Translations under genes and position numbers: made by a program | Assembly: GCF_009754905.2 (NCBI RefSeq) | Contig: NZ_CP066775.1 | Location: forward strand, 1,178,001-1,242,000 | Reading direction: 5' to 3' | Length of the DNA stretch: 64,000 nt | Origin: Mucilaginibacter ginkgonis | GTDB lineage: Bacteria > Bacteroidota > Bacteroidia > Sphingobacteriales > Sphingobacteriaceae | Notes under the pieces: generated by a model | Databases searched by the model: none | Told to the model about the DNA's origin: nothing | Seen by the model: the letters and a program-made list of their open reading frames with translations, nothing else | Shown: in pieces, positions 33,052 through 41,751 of the stretch | How positions within the stretch are numbered: the stretch's first letter is position 1 | Layout of the letters: the number at the start of each line of letters is the position of its first letter

Positions 33052-35190
33052 CTAATCAGCTACCAGCGAAAAATCAATCTGTTTTTTAGTGAGATCCACG
33101 TTTTTTACTTTGATGCGGACCTCATCGCCCAACTGGTAAACCTTCTTTTTGCGCTGGCCGATAATGGCATAATTTTTTTCGTCTAAAGTGTAGAAATCGT
33201 CGGATATATCGCGGAGCCGAACCATGCCCTCGCATTTGTTCTCGATGATCTCTACGTACATACCCCATTCCGTCACTCCCGATATTACGCCGTTGAAGAT
33301 AGTGCCGATCTGTTCTTTCAGGTATTCTGCCTGTTTATATTTTACCGACGAGCGCTCTGCATCAGCGGCTTTCTTCTCCATTTCTGAACTGTGCTGGCAA
33401 AGCTTTTCGTAATGCTCGGCATTAACGCTTTGGCCGCCATTTAAATAGTGGAAAAGCAGGCGGTGGACCATCACGTCGGGATAGCGACGGATAGGTGACG
33501 TGAAGTGGGTATAATGGTCAAAAGCCAGTCCGTAATGGCTGCTCATTTTGGTGGTATAGATAGCTTTGGCCATAGAGCGGATTGCCAGATGCGTCAGTAC
33601 GTTTTGTTCTTTCTTACCTTCCACATCTGTCATCAGGTAGTTTAAAGACTTAGCCGTTTCCTTATCTGTGCGGGTGTTGATCTTGTAGCCGAACCGCGCT
33701 GCAAAAGTGGCGAAAGATGCCAGCGCATCGGGCTTTGGCGAATCATGGGCACGGTATACGAACGTATACTTGTGTTTGCCTTTGCCAAGCTTGCTTACAT
33801 ATTCGGCAACCTTGCGGTTGGCCAGCAGCATAAAGTCTTCTATTAATTTGTGAGCGTCTTTGCGCTCCTTCACGTATACGCCGATAGGTTTACCCTTCGG
33901 GTCTAGTTTAAACTTAACCTCTGTAGTCTCGAAACTGATGGCGCCTGCCTTAAACTTCCGGTCACGCAATATGTGCGCCAGTTCATTAAGTTGTAAGATC
34001 TCATTGGTGTAATCGCCTTGCCGGGTTTCAATCACTTCCTGCACTTCTTCGTAGGTAAAGCGGCGGTTAGAATGAATCACCGTCTTGCCAAACCACTCGT
34101 TGATGATGTGCGCCTTCTCGTCCATTTCAAAAACGGCGGCGAAGCATAATTTATCTTCGTTTGGCCGTAAAGAACACAACCCGTTAGATAAACGCTCGGG
34201 CAGCATAGGTATAACACGGTCAACCAGGTATACCGACGTAGCCCTATCAAATGCCTCTTTGTCTAACGCTGAATCGGGGATGATATAATGCGCAACATCA
34301 GCGATATGTACACCCACTTCGTAGTTGCCGTTTTCTAATATTTTAAAAGAGATGGCATCGTCAAAATCTTTCGCGTCAAAAGGATCGATGGTGAACGTCA
34401 ACGTGTCCCTGAAATCGCGCCGGCTGGCAATCTCTTCGTTAGAGATGATATCTGAAATTGCTTCAGCTTCGGCTTCAACCTCTTTCGGAAATGATAACGG
34501 GAACCCATATTCGGCCAGGATAGCGTTCATTTCGGTATCATTCTCGCCTTGTGTACCAAGCACCTGTTTAATGCGTCCTATGGGATTCTTTGCCTCGGGC
34601 GGCCAATCTGTTATCTCGGCTATAGCTTTAACACCATTTTTTGCGCCGTTAATATCATTTAGCGGGATGAAGATGTCATGCAGCATCTTGCGGTCATCGG
34701 GCACAAAAAACGCGAACCTTTCAGAAAGTTTAACAATACCGGTAAACTCGGTTTTGGCGCGCTTGATGATTTCCATTACTTCGCCCTCTTTACGCTTGCC
34801 TGTTCCCTTGGCATAAACGTATATCTTCACCCTGTCGCCGTGCAACGCAGTGCGCAGTTTGCGTGGTGCAATAAAAATGTCGTTTTCAAATTCGTCATCT
34901 GTTACAATAAACGCCGAGCCGTCCGCCGTCATGTCAACGCGGCCTTCAACAAAGGTCTTTAATTCAACAACCTGGAATTTATTTGGTGATACCTCGCGCA
35001 GAATGTTCCGTTTGGTTTCTTCTTTTAATATTTCAAGAATGGCGTGGCGCGACTCATCGTCGTGGATATTCAGCTTGGCTGAAACTTGCTTGTAATTAAG
35101 AGCCTGTTTGCCGTCTTTATCAAATATATCGAGCACCATGCGGGTAAGGACCTGCTTTATGGAATTAGCCGCGTGTTTCTTTTTAGACAT
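33052..35190 (-). CDS. rnr: Ribonuclease R
   Basis: A 712-residue processive 3'-5' exoribonuclease for structured RNA decay. Order: N-terminal winged-helix region, two cold-shock domains (FVEGRVDMTADGSAFIVTDD, TEFTGIVKLSERFAFFVPDD), the RNB catalytic domain with the magnesium-binding aspartates of TIDPFDAKDFDDAISF, the late HFTSPIRRYPDVMVHRLL block, and a C-terminal S1 domain (GTIFNGVISGVTEWGMYVEI). The length is normal. It is upstream of the polyprenyl synthase gene (17 bp). The 124-bp region before it shows no clear regulatory motif. Confidence 0.95.
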   Translation of the reverse strand: MSKKKHAANSIKQVLTRMVLDIFDKDGKQALNYKQVSAKLNIHDDESRHAILEILKEETKRNILREVSPNKFQVVELKTFVEGRVDMTADGSAFIVTDDEFENDIFIAPRKLRTALHGDRVKIYVYAKGTGKRKEGEVMEIIKRAKTEFTGIVKLSERFAFFVPDDRKMLHDIFIPLNDINGAKNGVKAIAEITDWPPEAKNPIGRIKQVLGTQGENDTEMNAILAEYGFPLSFPKEVEAEAEAISDIISNEEIASRRDFRDTLTFTIDPFDAKDFDDAISFKILENGNYEVGVHIADVAHYIIPDSALDKEAFDRATSVYLVDRVIPMLPERLSNGLCSLRPNEDKLCFAAVFEMDEKAHIINEWFGKTVIHSNRRFTYEEVQEVIETRQGDYTNEILQLNELAHILRDRKFKAGAISFETTEVKFKLDPKGKPIGVYVKERKDAHKLIEDFMLLANRKVAEYVSKLGKGKHKYTFVYRAHDSPKPDALASFATFAARFGYKINTRTDKETAKSLNYLMTDVEGKKEQNVLTHLAIRSMAKAIYTTKMSSHYGLAFDHYTHFTSPIRRYPDVMVHRLLFHYLNGGQSVNAEHYEKLCQHSSEMEKKAADAERSSVKYKQAEYLKEQIGTIFNGVISGVTEWGMYVEIIENKCEGMVRLRDISDDFYTLDEKNYAIIGQRKKKVYQLGDEVRIKVKNVDLTKKQIDFSLVAD

Positions 35191-35314
35191 GGGTAGATGT
35201 GTATAGGGCTAAGGTAGGGTTTTTGTAGTCTATAGACGATAGTTCATAGCCATAGCAATTTATTGCTCGATAAAATGATTTATTTATAACCAATGACCAT
35301 CAACCATGACCTAA

Positions 35315-36013
35315 TCAAACTATTATTACATTCTCTTCGGGTATCAGCTCTTCAAACCTGAAACGTTTAACCAACTGTGCAGTGGCGATCACGTCCTTTT
35401 GGCAATAGGCACAAATACGGTCAAGGCGGTTTTCAACCCAGTACACATAGCCTACCTGGCTGCCGTCTATATCGTCTTTCGGGGTGGGGATGTTAAAAAT
35501 GGCTGTCAGCAAGTTCAGCGACGTAAAATTTTTATAATCGCCGCACTTCCAAAGTTCCATGGTATCCAGGTGATTAATTTCCCATGGCTTTTTGCCGTTC
35601 AGTTGTAGCTGGACAGGTAGCCTTACACCATTGATTAACATACGGCGACAGATGTAGGGGAAATCAAACTCTTTTGCATTGTGGCCGCAAAGCATCAGGT
35701 TGGGGCTTTGCTTATTTAGCATGTCGGCGAAGTTAATTAGCAGTTCCTTTTCATCATGTCCGGCAAAAGATTTAACCCTGAAACCATTGTTAAGCGTGAA
35801 AAAGCCGACCGATATACAGATGATCTTGCCAAACTCGGAAAGTACGCCTGCCATGCGGTAATAATCTTCCGGTGTTTCTTCCTTGCGCTGATAGACCGTT
35901 TTCTTCGCCCAAAGCTCCTTAAAGTTATCGGGGACTTCGTCGTGGGAGGCATATTGCGGAACGGTTTCTATATCGAGCACCAATAAATTATGCAGGTCGT
36001 AATTCTCAAGCAT
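35315..36013 (-). CDS. Predicted 3'-5' exonuclease (PolB-like exonuclease, DnaQ fold)
   Basis: A 232-residue protein with the 3'-5' exonuclease motifs of family-B polymerase proofreading domains but no polymerase part. Exo I is LLVLDIETVP, Exo II is MLCGHNAKEFDFPYICRR, and Exo III is ICAYCQKDVIATAQL; the four acidic residues are kept. It probably acts on DNA ends in repair. It is a lone gene; upstream (36056-36089) lie a TGTTTC/GAAACA inverted repeat and three GAAACA words spaced 9 bp apart. Confidence 0.85.
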   Translation of the reverse strand: MLENYDLHNLLVLDIETVPQYASHDEVPDNFKELWAKKTVYQRKEETPEDYYRMAGVLSEFGKIICISVGFFTLNNGFRVKSFAGHDEKELLINFADMLNKQSPNLMLCGHNAKEFDFPYICRRMLINGVRLPVQLQLNGKKPWEINHLDTMELWKCGDYKNFTSLNLLTAIFNIPTPKDDIDGSQVGYVYWVENRLDRICAYCQKDVIATAQLVKRFRFEELIPEENVIIV

Positions 36014-36374
36014 GGTGTTGCAAGATAATCATTTGCTTTAGGTCTTGCTGTGTCGTGTTTCGCATGAAACAGTTGAAACACCTGAAACACCTTGCAGAAT
36101 TTTAAGCAAGTTAGATTATGTTGCTATTAACTGATTTACAGACGCTTATAAAATTAATATGCACTCGTTATTATATCAGTACGTTGATAATTTCCACAAA
36201 AACGCTGTCAACTTATTGGCACTACACGAAAATTAAGTGACACTACAAAAGGAATAGAGACCGACATTTTGTCGTTTGTAAAATATTTTATCGGACATTT
36301 TGTCTTTAATGGAACTTTACTTTTCAATCGGCATGCGAGTTGAATAATGGTTTACAACTTTAAAACTTAAGAAA
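36014..36374. promoter_or_regulatory. Divergent regulatory region between exonuclease and hsp20
   Basis: No gene is seen in these 361 bp. Near the exonuclease start is TGTTTC-GCAT-GAAACA (36056-36071) with GAAACA repeated at 36066, 36075 and 36084. Near hsp20 are two copies of GACATTTTGTC, at 36263-36273 and 36294-36304, whose starts are 31 bp apart (about three helical turns) on the same face of DNA. These are good candidates for a stress operator, by inference only. Confidence 0.6.
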
Positions 36375-36815
36375 ATGACACTAGTAAAATTTAACAACGG
36401 ACAAAAAAATAGGGTAGCAAATCCATGGTTTAATGATGTTTTTGATTCTATCCTGAACGATACTTATTTCACCGACAAGATGGTTACTAAAACGCCAGCA
36501 GTGAACATTGCAGAAACCGATAATCATTTCCACATTGAGATGGCTGCTCCCGGCTTAAGCAAAGAAGACTTTAAGATCAGCCTTGATAAAAATGTTTTGA
36601 GCGTTTCTGTTGATAAAAAATCAGAGAATATTGAAGAGGGCAAAAAATACAGCAAGAAAGAATTTGTTTACAACTCGTTTGTAAGATCATTCACCTTGCC
36701 TGAGAGCGCAGACCAATTGAACATCGAAGCTGAGTATACAGATGGTGTGTTAAAATTGGCTGTAGCTAAAAAAGAAGAAGCGAAATTCCAGACCAGAGAA
36801 ATAGCTGTAAAATAA
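36375..36815 (+). CDS. Hsp20 / alpha-crystallin small heat shock protein
   Basis: A 146-residue chaperone that holds unfolding proteins. The alpha-crystallin domain spans about residues 45-135: AVNIAETDNHFHIEMAAPGL, FKISLDKNVLSVSVDKKSE, FVRSFTLPESADQLNIEAEY, DGVLKLAVAKKEE. A short C-terminal tail with REIAVK stands in for the usual IxI-type motif. The start is ATG at 36375. It is a single-gene unit with paired GACATTTTGTC sites 70-110 bp upstream and a terminator downstream. Confidence 0.93.
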   Translation: MTLVKFNNGQKNRVANPWFNDVFDSILNDTYFTDKMVTKTPAVNIAETDNHFHIEMAAPGLSKEDFKISLDKNVLSVSVDKKSENIEEGKKYSKKEFVYNSFVRSFTLPESADQLNIEAEYTDGVLKLAVAKKEEAKFQTREIAVK

Positions 36816-36821
36816 TACCCC

Positions 36822-36852
36822 TCCCAACCCTCCCCGAAGGAGAGGGCTTAAG
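36822..36852. repeat. Single unit of CCCAACCC/GAAGGAG repeat
   Basis: CCCTCCCAACCCTCCCCGAA followed by GGAGAGGGCTT, immediately after the hsp20 stop, is a clean unit of the family arrayed at 17461-17700. The arms CCCTCC and GGAGAGGG can pair. Confidence 0.75.
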
Positions 36853-36893
36853 AAAGATTGTTTTCATAACAGTGTTGGTTTAGTTTAATTGAA

Positions 36894-36924
36894 AACGGCC
36901 TCGGATTTCCGGGGCCGTTTTTGT
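36894..36924 (+). terminator. Intrinsic terminator downstream of hsp20
   Basis: An 11-bp stem (AACGGCCTCGG with CCGGGGCCGTT, one G-T pair) with loop ATTT is followed by a T run. Confidence 0.88.
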
Positions 36925-36948
36925 TATAACAAAGTATCATACCAAATT

Positions 36949-37328
36949 GTCATGCCGAACTTGTTTCGGCACCCCATAACGGTACTCAAAATTGAATTTC
37001 GAGTTCTTCTTTTAAATCTTTCATGGTAGGATTTTTTGTCCTGATTAGGTTCTCTTTCCATTTATGATGCCAATTTTTCAATTGCTTTTCGCGATCAATG
37101 GCATCAGTTATTCTTTCAAAATATTCAAAATAAACTAAATCAAATAGCTTGTAATATTTTACAAAAGCTGACCCTTGTCGATTAGTATGCTGCCAGACTC
37201 TGGTTCTGAGATCATTTGTGACGCCTATATAAAGTGTGGTTCTATATTGGTTTGACATGATGTATATATAGCCGGAGTTTAAATCCATGTGTAGAGAATG
37301 TGGGGTGCCGAAACAAGTTCGGCATGAC
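36949..37328. mobile_element. 380-bp GIY-YIG cassette bounded by perfect 28-bp inverted repeats
   Basis: Identical 28-bp words lie at 36949-36976 and, inverted, at 37301-37328. Each begins GTCATGCCGAAC on its outer side, contains a hairpin (GCCGAA/TTCGGC, 5-nt loop) and ends in CACCCCA on the inner side. They enclose one gene for a GIY-YIG protein with 9 and 12 bp to spare. The identity stops exactly at base 28 on both sides. This looks like a compact REP-type unit carrying its own nuclease. It lies between converging hsp20 and yajQ. Confidence 0.75.
36986..37288 (-). CDS. Single-domain GIY-YIG nuclease-family protein
   Basis: A 100-residue protein that is only a GIY-YIG domain. The motif is GYIYIMSNQYRTTLYIGVTN (the GIY part as YIYIM, the YIG part as YIG), with the catalytic Arg in DLRTRVWQH and the metal-binding Glu in DREKQLKNWHHKWKENLI; all key residues appear kept. 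Such small proteins resemble the UvrC nuclease head and are common in Bacteroidota, mostly without known roles. It is tightly bracketed by perfect inverted repeats, which suggests that it acts on them. Confidence 0.88.
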   Translation of the reverse strand: MDLNSGYIYIMSNQYRTTLYIGVTNDLRTRVWQHTNRQGSAFVKYYKLFDLVYFEYFERITDAIDREKQLKNWHHKWKENLIRTKNPTMKDLKEELEIQF

Positions 37329-37346
37329 CTTTTTAATTGATAGCCC

Positions 37347-37838
37347 CTAATTCCTCATGTTAATATACTGTAGCGGCTGGCCAAAATCTTCGGTGCGGCA
37401 AAGGCTGATCACCGCTTGCAGATCATCTATCTTTTTGGCAGTGACACGCACCTGGTCGTCCATTATGGAAGCCTGAACCTTTAAGCCGCTGTCTTTGATT
37501 TTCTTAACCACTTTTTTAGCGGCTTCTTTATCTAAGCCCTCTTTAATTTTAATTGCCTTGCGGATCATATTGCCAGATGCCGACTGTTCGTCGCCAAAAT
37601 CTAAAGCTTTTGGGTCAAGGCCCTGTTTCATCATACGGCTGATGATCGAATCTTCGATGGCCTTCAGGCGCATGTCGTTCTCAGTAATAATCGTTAGCTC
37701 ATTGCTTTTTTTGTCGAGGTCAACGGTACTCTTAGAGTCGTTAAAATCGTAACGATTCAATATCTCTTTTTTCGCGTTGTTGATCGCGTTGTCGAGCGTC
37801 TGCCCGTCTATTTTGCTTACTATATCAAATGATGGCAT
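37347..37838 (-). CDS. yajQ: YajQ-family nucleotide-binding protein
   Basis: A 163-residue cytosolic protein of the YajQ family, members of which have been shown to bind cyclic di-GMP in some bacteria. It begins MPSFDIVSKIDGQTLDNAIN at the ATG at 37838; the frame runs 21 codons further but without family likeness. Typical blocks are NAKKEILNRYDFNDSKSTVD and the end RTEDFGQPLQYINMRN. The length equals the family standard. It converges on the GIY-YIG cassette, 18 bp from its outer repeat. Confidence 0.95.
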   Translation of the reverse strand: MPSFDIVSKIDGQTLDNAINNAKKEILNRYDFNDSKSTVDLDKKSNELTIITENDMRLKAIEDSIISRMMKQGLDPKALDFGDEQSASGNMIRKAIKIKEGLDKEAAKKVVKKIKDSGLKVQASIMDDQVRVTAKKIDDLQAVISLCRTEDFGQPLQYINMRN

Positions 37839-38022
37839 GGTATGATGTTTAAAACAAATGTAGCTTTTTGATGCGAGTAATATATACATTGCGCGTAGCA
37901 CAAAAGCCCGTGCGTAAAAGCTGCTGTTAACTTAACATCAGCCGTAAAACATTTAGTTTAATATTATATTAACAATTAAATGGGCAGCTTTGCGTACCGC
38001 GCTTTATCGCTGCTATCTATTT

Positions 38023-40074
38023 ATGCCGACCGACAAACATATACCCTTAATAAACAGAGAGATAAGCTGGTTATATTTCAACGACCGTGTTTTACAGGAA
38101 GCGGCAGACCCGACTGTACCGTTGCTTGATAGAGTACGATTCCTGGCCATATTTTCATCAAACCTGGACGAGTTTTACCGTGTACGTGTCGCGACATTAA
38201 GCCGCCTGGCCAATCTAAACGAAAAAGCCAAAGCTTTACTTGGTTACAATCCCAAAAAGGTATTATCGCAGATAAAAAGCATCGTTATTAAACAGGAGCG
38301 TAAGTTTAATAACCTGTATGAAAACATTATCATTAAGCAATTAGCGGCAGAGAAGATATTTATCCTTAGCGATACACAACTTAACGTAACACGTGGTGCA
38401 TTCGTAAAAGAGTACTTCAGGAGCAAGCTGCTTACCACGCTGGTACCGGTAATGCTCGATGAAAGCTCGGCCATCCCCGAGCTGAATGACCGTTCTGTGT
38501 ATTTCTTTGTAAAGCTTACGCTCAAAAAAAGGATCAGGTATGCGCTAATAGAGTTCCCGGCAAATTTGCCCCGCTTTCTGGTGTTGCCTAAAACCAATGA
38601 CCTGAATTTCATCATCCTGCTTGATGATATTATTCGTTACAGCCTTGAGGACATTTTTTTCATTTTCGAATATGATTCTATTGAGGCATACTCCATTCAG
38701 CTAACCCGCGATGCCGAACTTGATCTTGATAAAGAAGTAAGCGAAAAGTTTATAGATGCCTTAACGAAAAGCCTGCAGAAACGTAGAAAGGGCAAGCCTA
38801 TGCGTTTGCTATACGATGCAGATATGCCTGCAGACATGGTGAACAATTTGGTACTGAAATTAAACGCCAGGCCGGAGAACCTTATCCCGGGTAGCCGCTA
38901 TCACAATTTTAAGGATTTTATAAAGTTCCCAAACGTTAATAAGCCCGAGTTAGAATATTCTCGCTATACACCGTTGCCGGCAAAGGGACTGTCTTTCGGC
39001 AAAAGTATCCTTAACCAGATCATGCTGAACGATTATCTGGTAAGCACGCCATACCAGTCGTTCGATTATACCATTCACTTTTTGCGCGAGGCGGCTATTG
39101 ACCCTAAAGTACGCGAGATAAATATCAGTGTGTACCGCCTTGCAGAGAACTCTAGTGTAGTGCACGCACTCATCAACGCAGCTAAGAATGGAAAAAAGGT
39201 AGTTTGTTTGGTTGAATTACGCGCGCGGTTCGACGAGGAAAATAACATCTACTGGAGCAACCGGTTAGAGGAAGAAGGTGTAAACGTTATCTACGGCATA
39301 CCAAACTACAAGGTGCACGCTAAGGCTTGTTTGGTAAGCCGTATGGAGAAAGGTAAGCTCGCTTATTACGCATGTTTGTCTACCGGCAATTTCAACGAAA
39401 AAACCGCCTCTATCTATGCCGATCACACTTTATTTACAGCAAACAAAAAAATTACAGACGATCTGATCTGCGTTTTTCGCGATCTGCAGAAAGGGCAACT
39501 GCCCAAAGGATTGAAGAGTTTAATCGTGTCTCCTTACGATTCGCGTCCTGCGGTTTACAAGCTGATAGATAACGAGATAAAGATTGCAAAGGCCGGCAAA
39601 AAAGCCTACATGATTCTGAAGATGAACAGTCTGTCTGACGAGGACCTGGTAGCAAAACTTTATTCAGCAAGTAACGCGGGTGTAAAGATAGACCTGATAG
39701 TCCGCGGCATGTGTTGTCTGGTGCCGGGTGTGAAGGGCTACAGCGAAAATATTAACGTCATCAGTATCGTAGATAAATATCTTGAACATGCTCGCGCATT
39801 GATCTTCGGTAATGGTGGTAAGGAGCTGGTTTATCTTACCTCTGCGGATCTGATGACCCGCAACATTGACAACAGGGTAGAGGTTGGCTTCCCGATATAT
39901 GACGAGAAATTAAAGCAGGTTGTTAAAGACATCATTAAAATACAACTGGCCGATAATACCAAGGCGCGCATACTTAGCGGCGACGGTGCTAACAAATACA
40001 AAAAGACAAAAGATGAAGAGCCACACCGCTCGCAAATAGAGATATACAATTATTTAAAAGAAAAAAATACCTGA
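38023..40074 (+). CDS. ppk1: Polyphosphate kinase 1
   Basis: A 683-residue enzyme that makes polyphosphate from ATP by way of a phosphohistidine. The start is the ATG at 38023 (MPTDKHIPLINREISWLYFN), not the in-frame TTG at 37990. Present are the N domain (NREISWLYFNDRVLQEAAD, FSSNLDEFYRVRVA), the head domain, and the two HKD-like catalytic domains: VYRLAENSSVVHALINAAKN, the likely phosphorylated His in IPNYKVHAKACLV, then LSTGNFNEKTASIYADHTLF and VYLTSADLMTRNIDNRVEV. It lies 4 bp before an exopolyphosphatase gene on the same strand. Confidence 0.96.
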   Translation: MPTDKHIPLINREISWLYFNDRVLQEAADPTVPLLDRVRFLAIFSSNLDEFYRVRVATLSRLANLNEKAKALLGYNPKKVLSQIKSIVIKQERKFNNLYENIIIKQLAAEKIFILSDTQLNVTRGAFVKEYFRSKLLTTLVPVMLDESSAIPELNDRSVYFFVKLTLKKRIRYALIEFPANLPRFLVLPKTNDLNFIILLDDIIRYSLEDIFFIFEYDSIEAYSIQLTRDAELDLDKEVSEKFIDALTKSLQKRRKGKPMRLLYDADMPADMVNNLVLKLNARPENLIPGSRYHNFKDFIKFPNVNKPELEYSRYTPLPAKGLSFGKSILNQIMLNDYLVSTPYQSFDYTIHFLREAAIDPKVREINISVYRLAENSSVVHALINAAKNGKKVVCLVELRARFDEENNIYWSNRLEEEGVNVIYGIPNYKVHAKACLVSRMEKGKLAYYACLSTGNFNEKTASIYADHTLFTANKKITDDLICVFRDLQKGQLPKGLKSLIVSPYDSRPAVYKLIDNEIKIAKAGKKAYMILKMNSLSDEDLVAKLYSASNAGVKIDLIVRGMCCLVPGVKGYSENINVISIVDKYLEHARALIFGNGGKELVYLTSADLMTRNIDNRVEVGFPIYDEKLKQVVKDIIKIQLADNTKARILSGDGANKYKKTKDEEPHRSQIEIYNYLKEKNT

Positions 40075-40078
40075 TAAA

Positions 40079-40957
40079 TTGAGATACGCAGCTATAGATA
40101 TAGGATCAAACGCGGTGAGGATGCTCATTGCCGACATTAATAAACATAATTCCCCTGTATCGTTCAAAAAGAATACCCTTATACGTGTGCCGCTTAGACT
40201 TGGAGACGACGCATTTCTTAACCAGTTTATATCTGAGAAAAAGGCCGACGATCTGGTGAAAACCATGGCCGCGTTCAAAAACCTGATAGACGTTTACAAG
40301 GTGACCGAATATATGGCTTGTGCTACCTCGGCTATGCGAGAAGCCTCGAACGGACAGGAAATAGTGGCGCGTGTGAAGCAGGAAGCGGGTATCGACCTGG
40401 AGATAGTGCATGGCGAGCGCGAGGCCAATATCATTTACGCCAGCCATATCGAAATGAACCTTGATAATACAAAAAGCTACATGTACGTGGATGTTGGCGG
40501 TGGCAGTACAGAGCTTTCTATTTTTACCGCAGGTAAGTTGGTAGCGTCGCAGTCATTCAATATTGGTACCATTAGGATGCTGGATAACCAGGATAAAGAA
40601 GAAACCTGGGACCAGATGAAGGATTTTATTTTTGCCAATGCGCGCAAATTAAAGAACGTTTCGGCGATCGGTTCTGGTGGCAACATCAATAAATTGTTCA
40701 AATTATCGGGCGAAAAAGAGGGTTCTGCCTTAACTCTAACGAAACTGCGCGACCTGTATAACAACTTAAATTCATATTCGCTTAAAGACCGCATTAGCAT
40801 TGTAGGCTTGAATCCCGATAGGGCCGATGTGATCATACCGGCATGCGAAATATATCTTACTGTGATGAAATGGGCCGATATACGCAATATTTATGTACCG
40901 AGTGTAGGTATGGTCGATGGTATAATCCAGACATTAATTGAAAAAAACGAGGAATAA
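40079..40957 (+). CDS. ppx: Exopolyphosphatase / GppA family protein
   Basis: A 292-residue protein of the sugar kinase/actin fold family that cleaves phosphate from polyphosphate or pppGpp. Motifs are the phosphate loop AAIDIGSNAVRMLIADI, the second loop YMYVDVGGGSTELSIF, ATSAMREASNGQE, and SAIGSGGNINKLF. The only possible start is TTG at 40079, giving LRYAAIDIG at the usual place. It has only the two-domain core, shorter than E. coli Ppx. With ppk1 4 bp upstream, the pair would set the polyphosphate level. Two terminators follow. Confidence 0.92.
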   Translation: MRYAAIDIGSNAVRMLIADINKHNSPVSFKKNTLIRVPLRLGDDAFLNQFISEKKADDLVKTMAAFKNLIDVYKVTEYMACATSAMREASNGQEIVARVKQEAGIDLEIVHGEREANIIYASHIEMNLDNTKSYMYVDVGGGSTELSIFTAGKLVASQSFNIGTIRMLDNQDKEETWDQMKDFIFANARKLKNVSAIGSGGNINKLFKLSGEKEGSALTLTKLRDLYNNLNSYSLKDRISIVGLNPDRADVIIPACEIYLTVMKWADIRNIYVPSVGMVDGIIQTLIEKNEE

Positions 40958-41017
40958 TTATGTTAAATTATTTTAAAAAAATTGTTTATAAATTAAAAAA
41001 GTATTACTATGTTTGTT

Positions 41018-41040
41018 ATGCCCTCCAAGGGCATGTTTTT
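41018..41040 (+). terminator. Terminator after ppx
   Basis: A perfect 7-bp stem ATGCCCT/AGGGCAT with loop CCA is followed by G and five T, 60 bp after the ppx stop. Confidence 0.8.
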
Positions 41041-41053
41041 CATAGGTAGATGT

Positions 41054-41086
41054 AGGGTCGGGTACAGTGTAACCGACCCTTTTTTA
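41054..41086 (+). terminator. Second terminator before ubiX
   Basis: An 8-bp stem AGGGTCGG/CCGACCCT (41054-41061, 41073-41080) with an 11-nt loop is followed by a run of T, only 14 bp after the first terminator. Tandem terminators insulate ubiX from ppk-ppx. Confidence 0.8.
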
Positions 41087-41132
41087 TGCTCCTATTTCTG
41101 TAACATTACAGCGCGAATAGTGTTAGAAAGCC

Positions 41133-41693
41133 ATGAAGAAAATTGTTGTTGCCATAACCGGGGCAAGCGGATCTGTGTATGCAAAGGTTTTGCTGGATAA
41201 ACTTGTTCAGCTGAAGGCGCAGATGGATGCCGTTGCGGTGGTGATGAGCGACAATGCCAAAGACATTTGGAAGTTTGAGTTACAGAACGATCACTACAAC
41301 AATTATCCTTTCGATTTTTATGGCAAGCACGATTTTATGGCGCCGTTCGCCTCCGGCTCTGCCAGGTTTGATTCTATGATAGTAGCGCCATGCTCAATGG
41401 GGACTTTAGGCCGAATAGCCGCAGGTATATCTGACGACCTGATCACCCGCGCGGCGGATGTGATCCTAAAAGAACGACGCAAATTGATACTGGTTACACG
41501 CGATACTCCGCTTAGCCTGGTACACATACGCAACATGGAAACCGTTACTCTTGCCGGCGGAATCATTTGTCCCGCGGTACCATCATTCTACAGCCTGCCG
41601 CAAACCATCGAAGACGTGGCACTAACTGTTATCAACAGAGTTATAGATCTTGCAGGGTTGGATAATGAGAGTTACAGGTGGAGCGAGGGGTAA
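41133..41693 (+). CDS. ubiX: Flavin prenyltransferase UbiX
   Basis: A 186-residue flavoprotein that joins a dimethylallyl group to FMN to make the prenylated cofactor of UbiD decarboxylases. The typical start KKIVVAITGASGSVYAKVLL, the IVAPCSMGTLGRIAAGISDD block, RRKLILVTRDTPLSLVHIRN and the end ICPAVPSFYSLPQTIEDVAL are all seen. No ubiD lies in the window. As this phylum uses menaquinone, it probably serves UbiD-like enzymes elsewhere in the genome. A dispersed repeat begins 58 bp after the stop. Confidence 0.95.
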   Translation: MKKIVVAITGASGSVYAKVLLDKLVQLKAQMDAVAVVMSDNAKDIWKFELQNDHYNNYPFDFYGKHDFMAPFASGSARFDSMIVAPCSMGTLGRIAAGISDDLITRAADVILKERRKLILVTRDTPLSLVHIRNMETVTLAGGIICPAVPSFYSLPQTIEDVALTVINRVIDLAGLDNESYRWSEG

Positions 41694-41751
41694 GCGCATT
41701 CAAACTAAAAGGAGCAGTTGATCGCATAAAGGCGCTTTAATTTTCTTCTAT

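Noticed and set aside
41009..41200. 63-codon frame overlapping the start of ubiX
   Set aside because: It spans two terminators and overlaps ubiX in another frame; cysteine-rich composition typical of antisense or out-of-frame reading.
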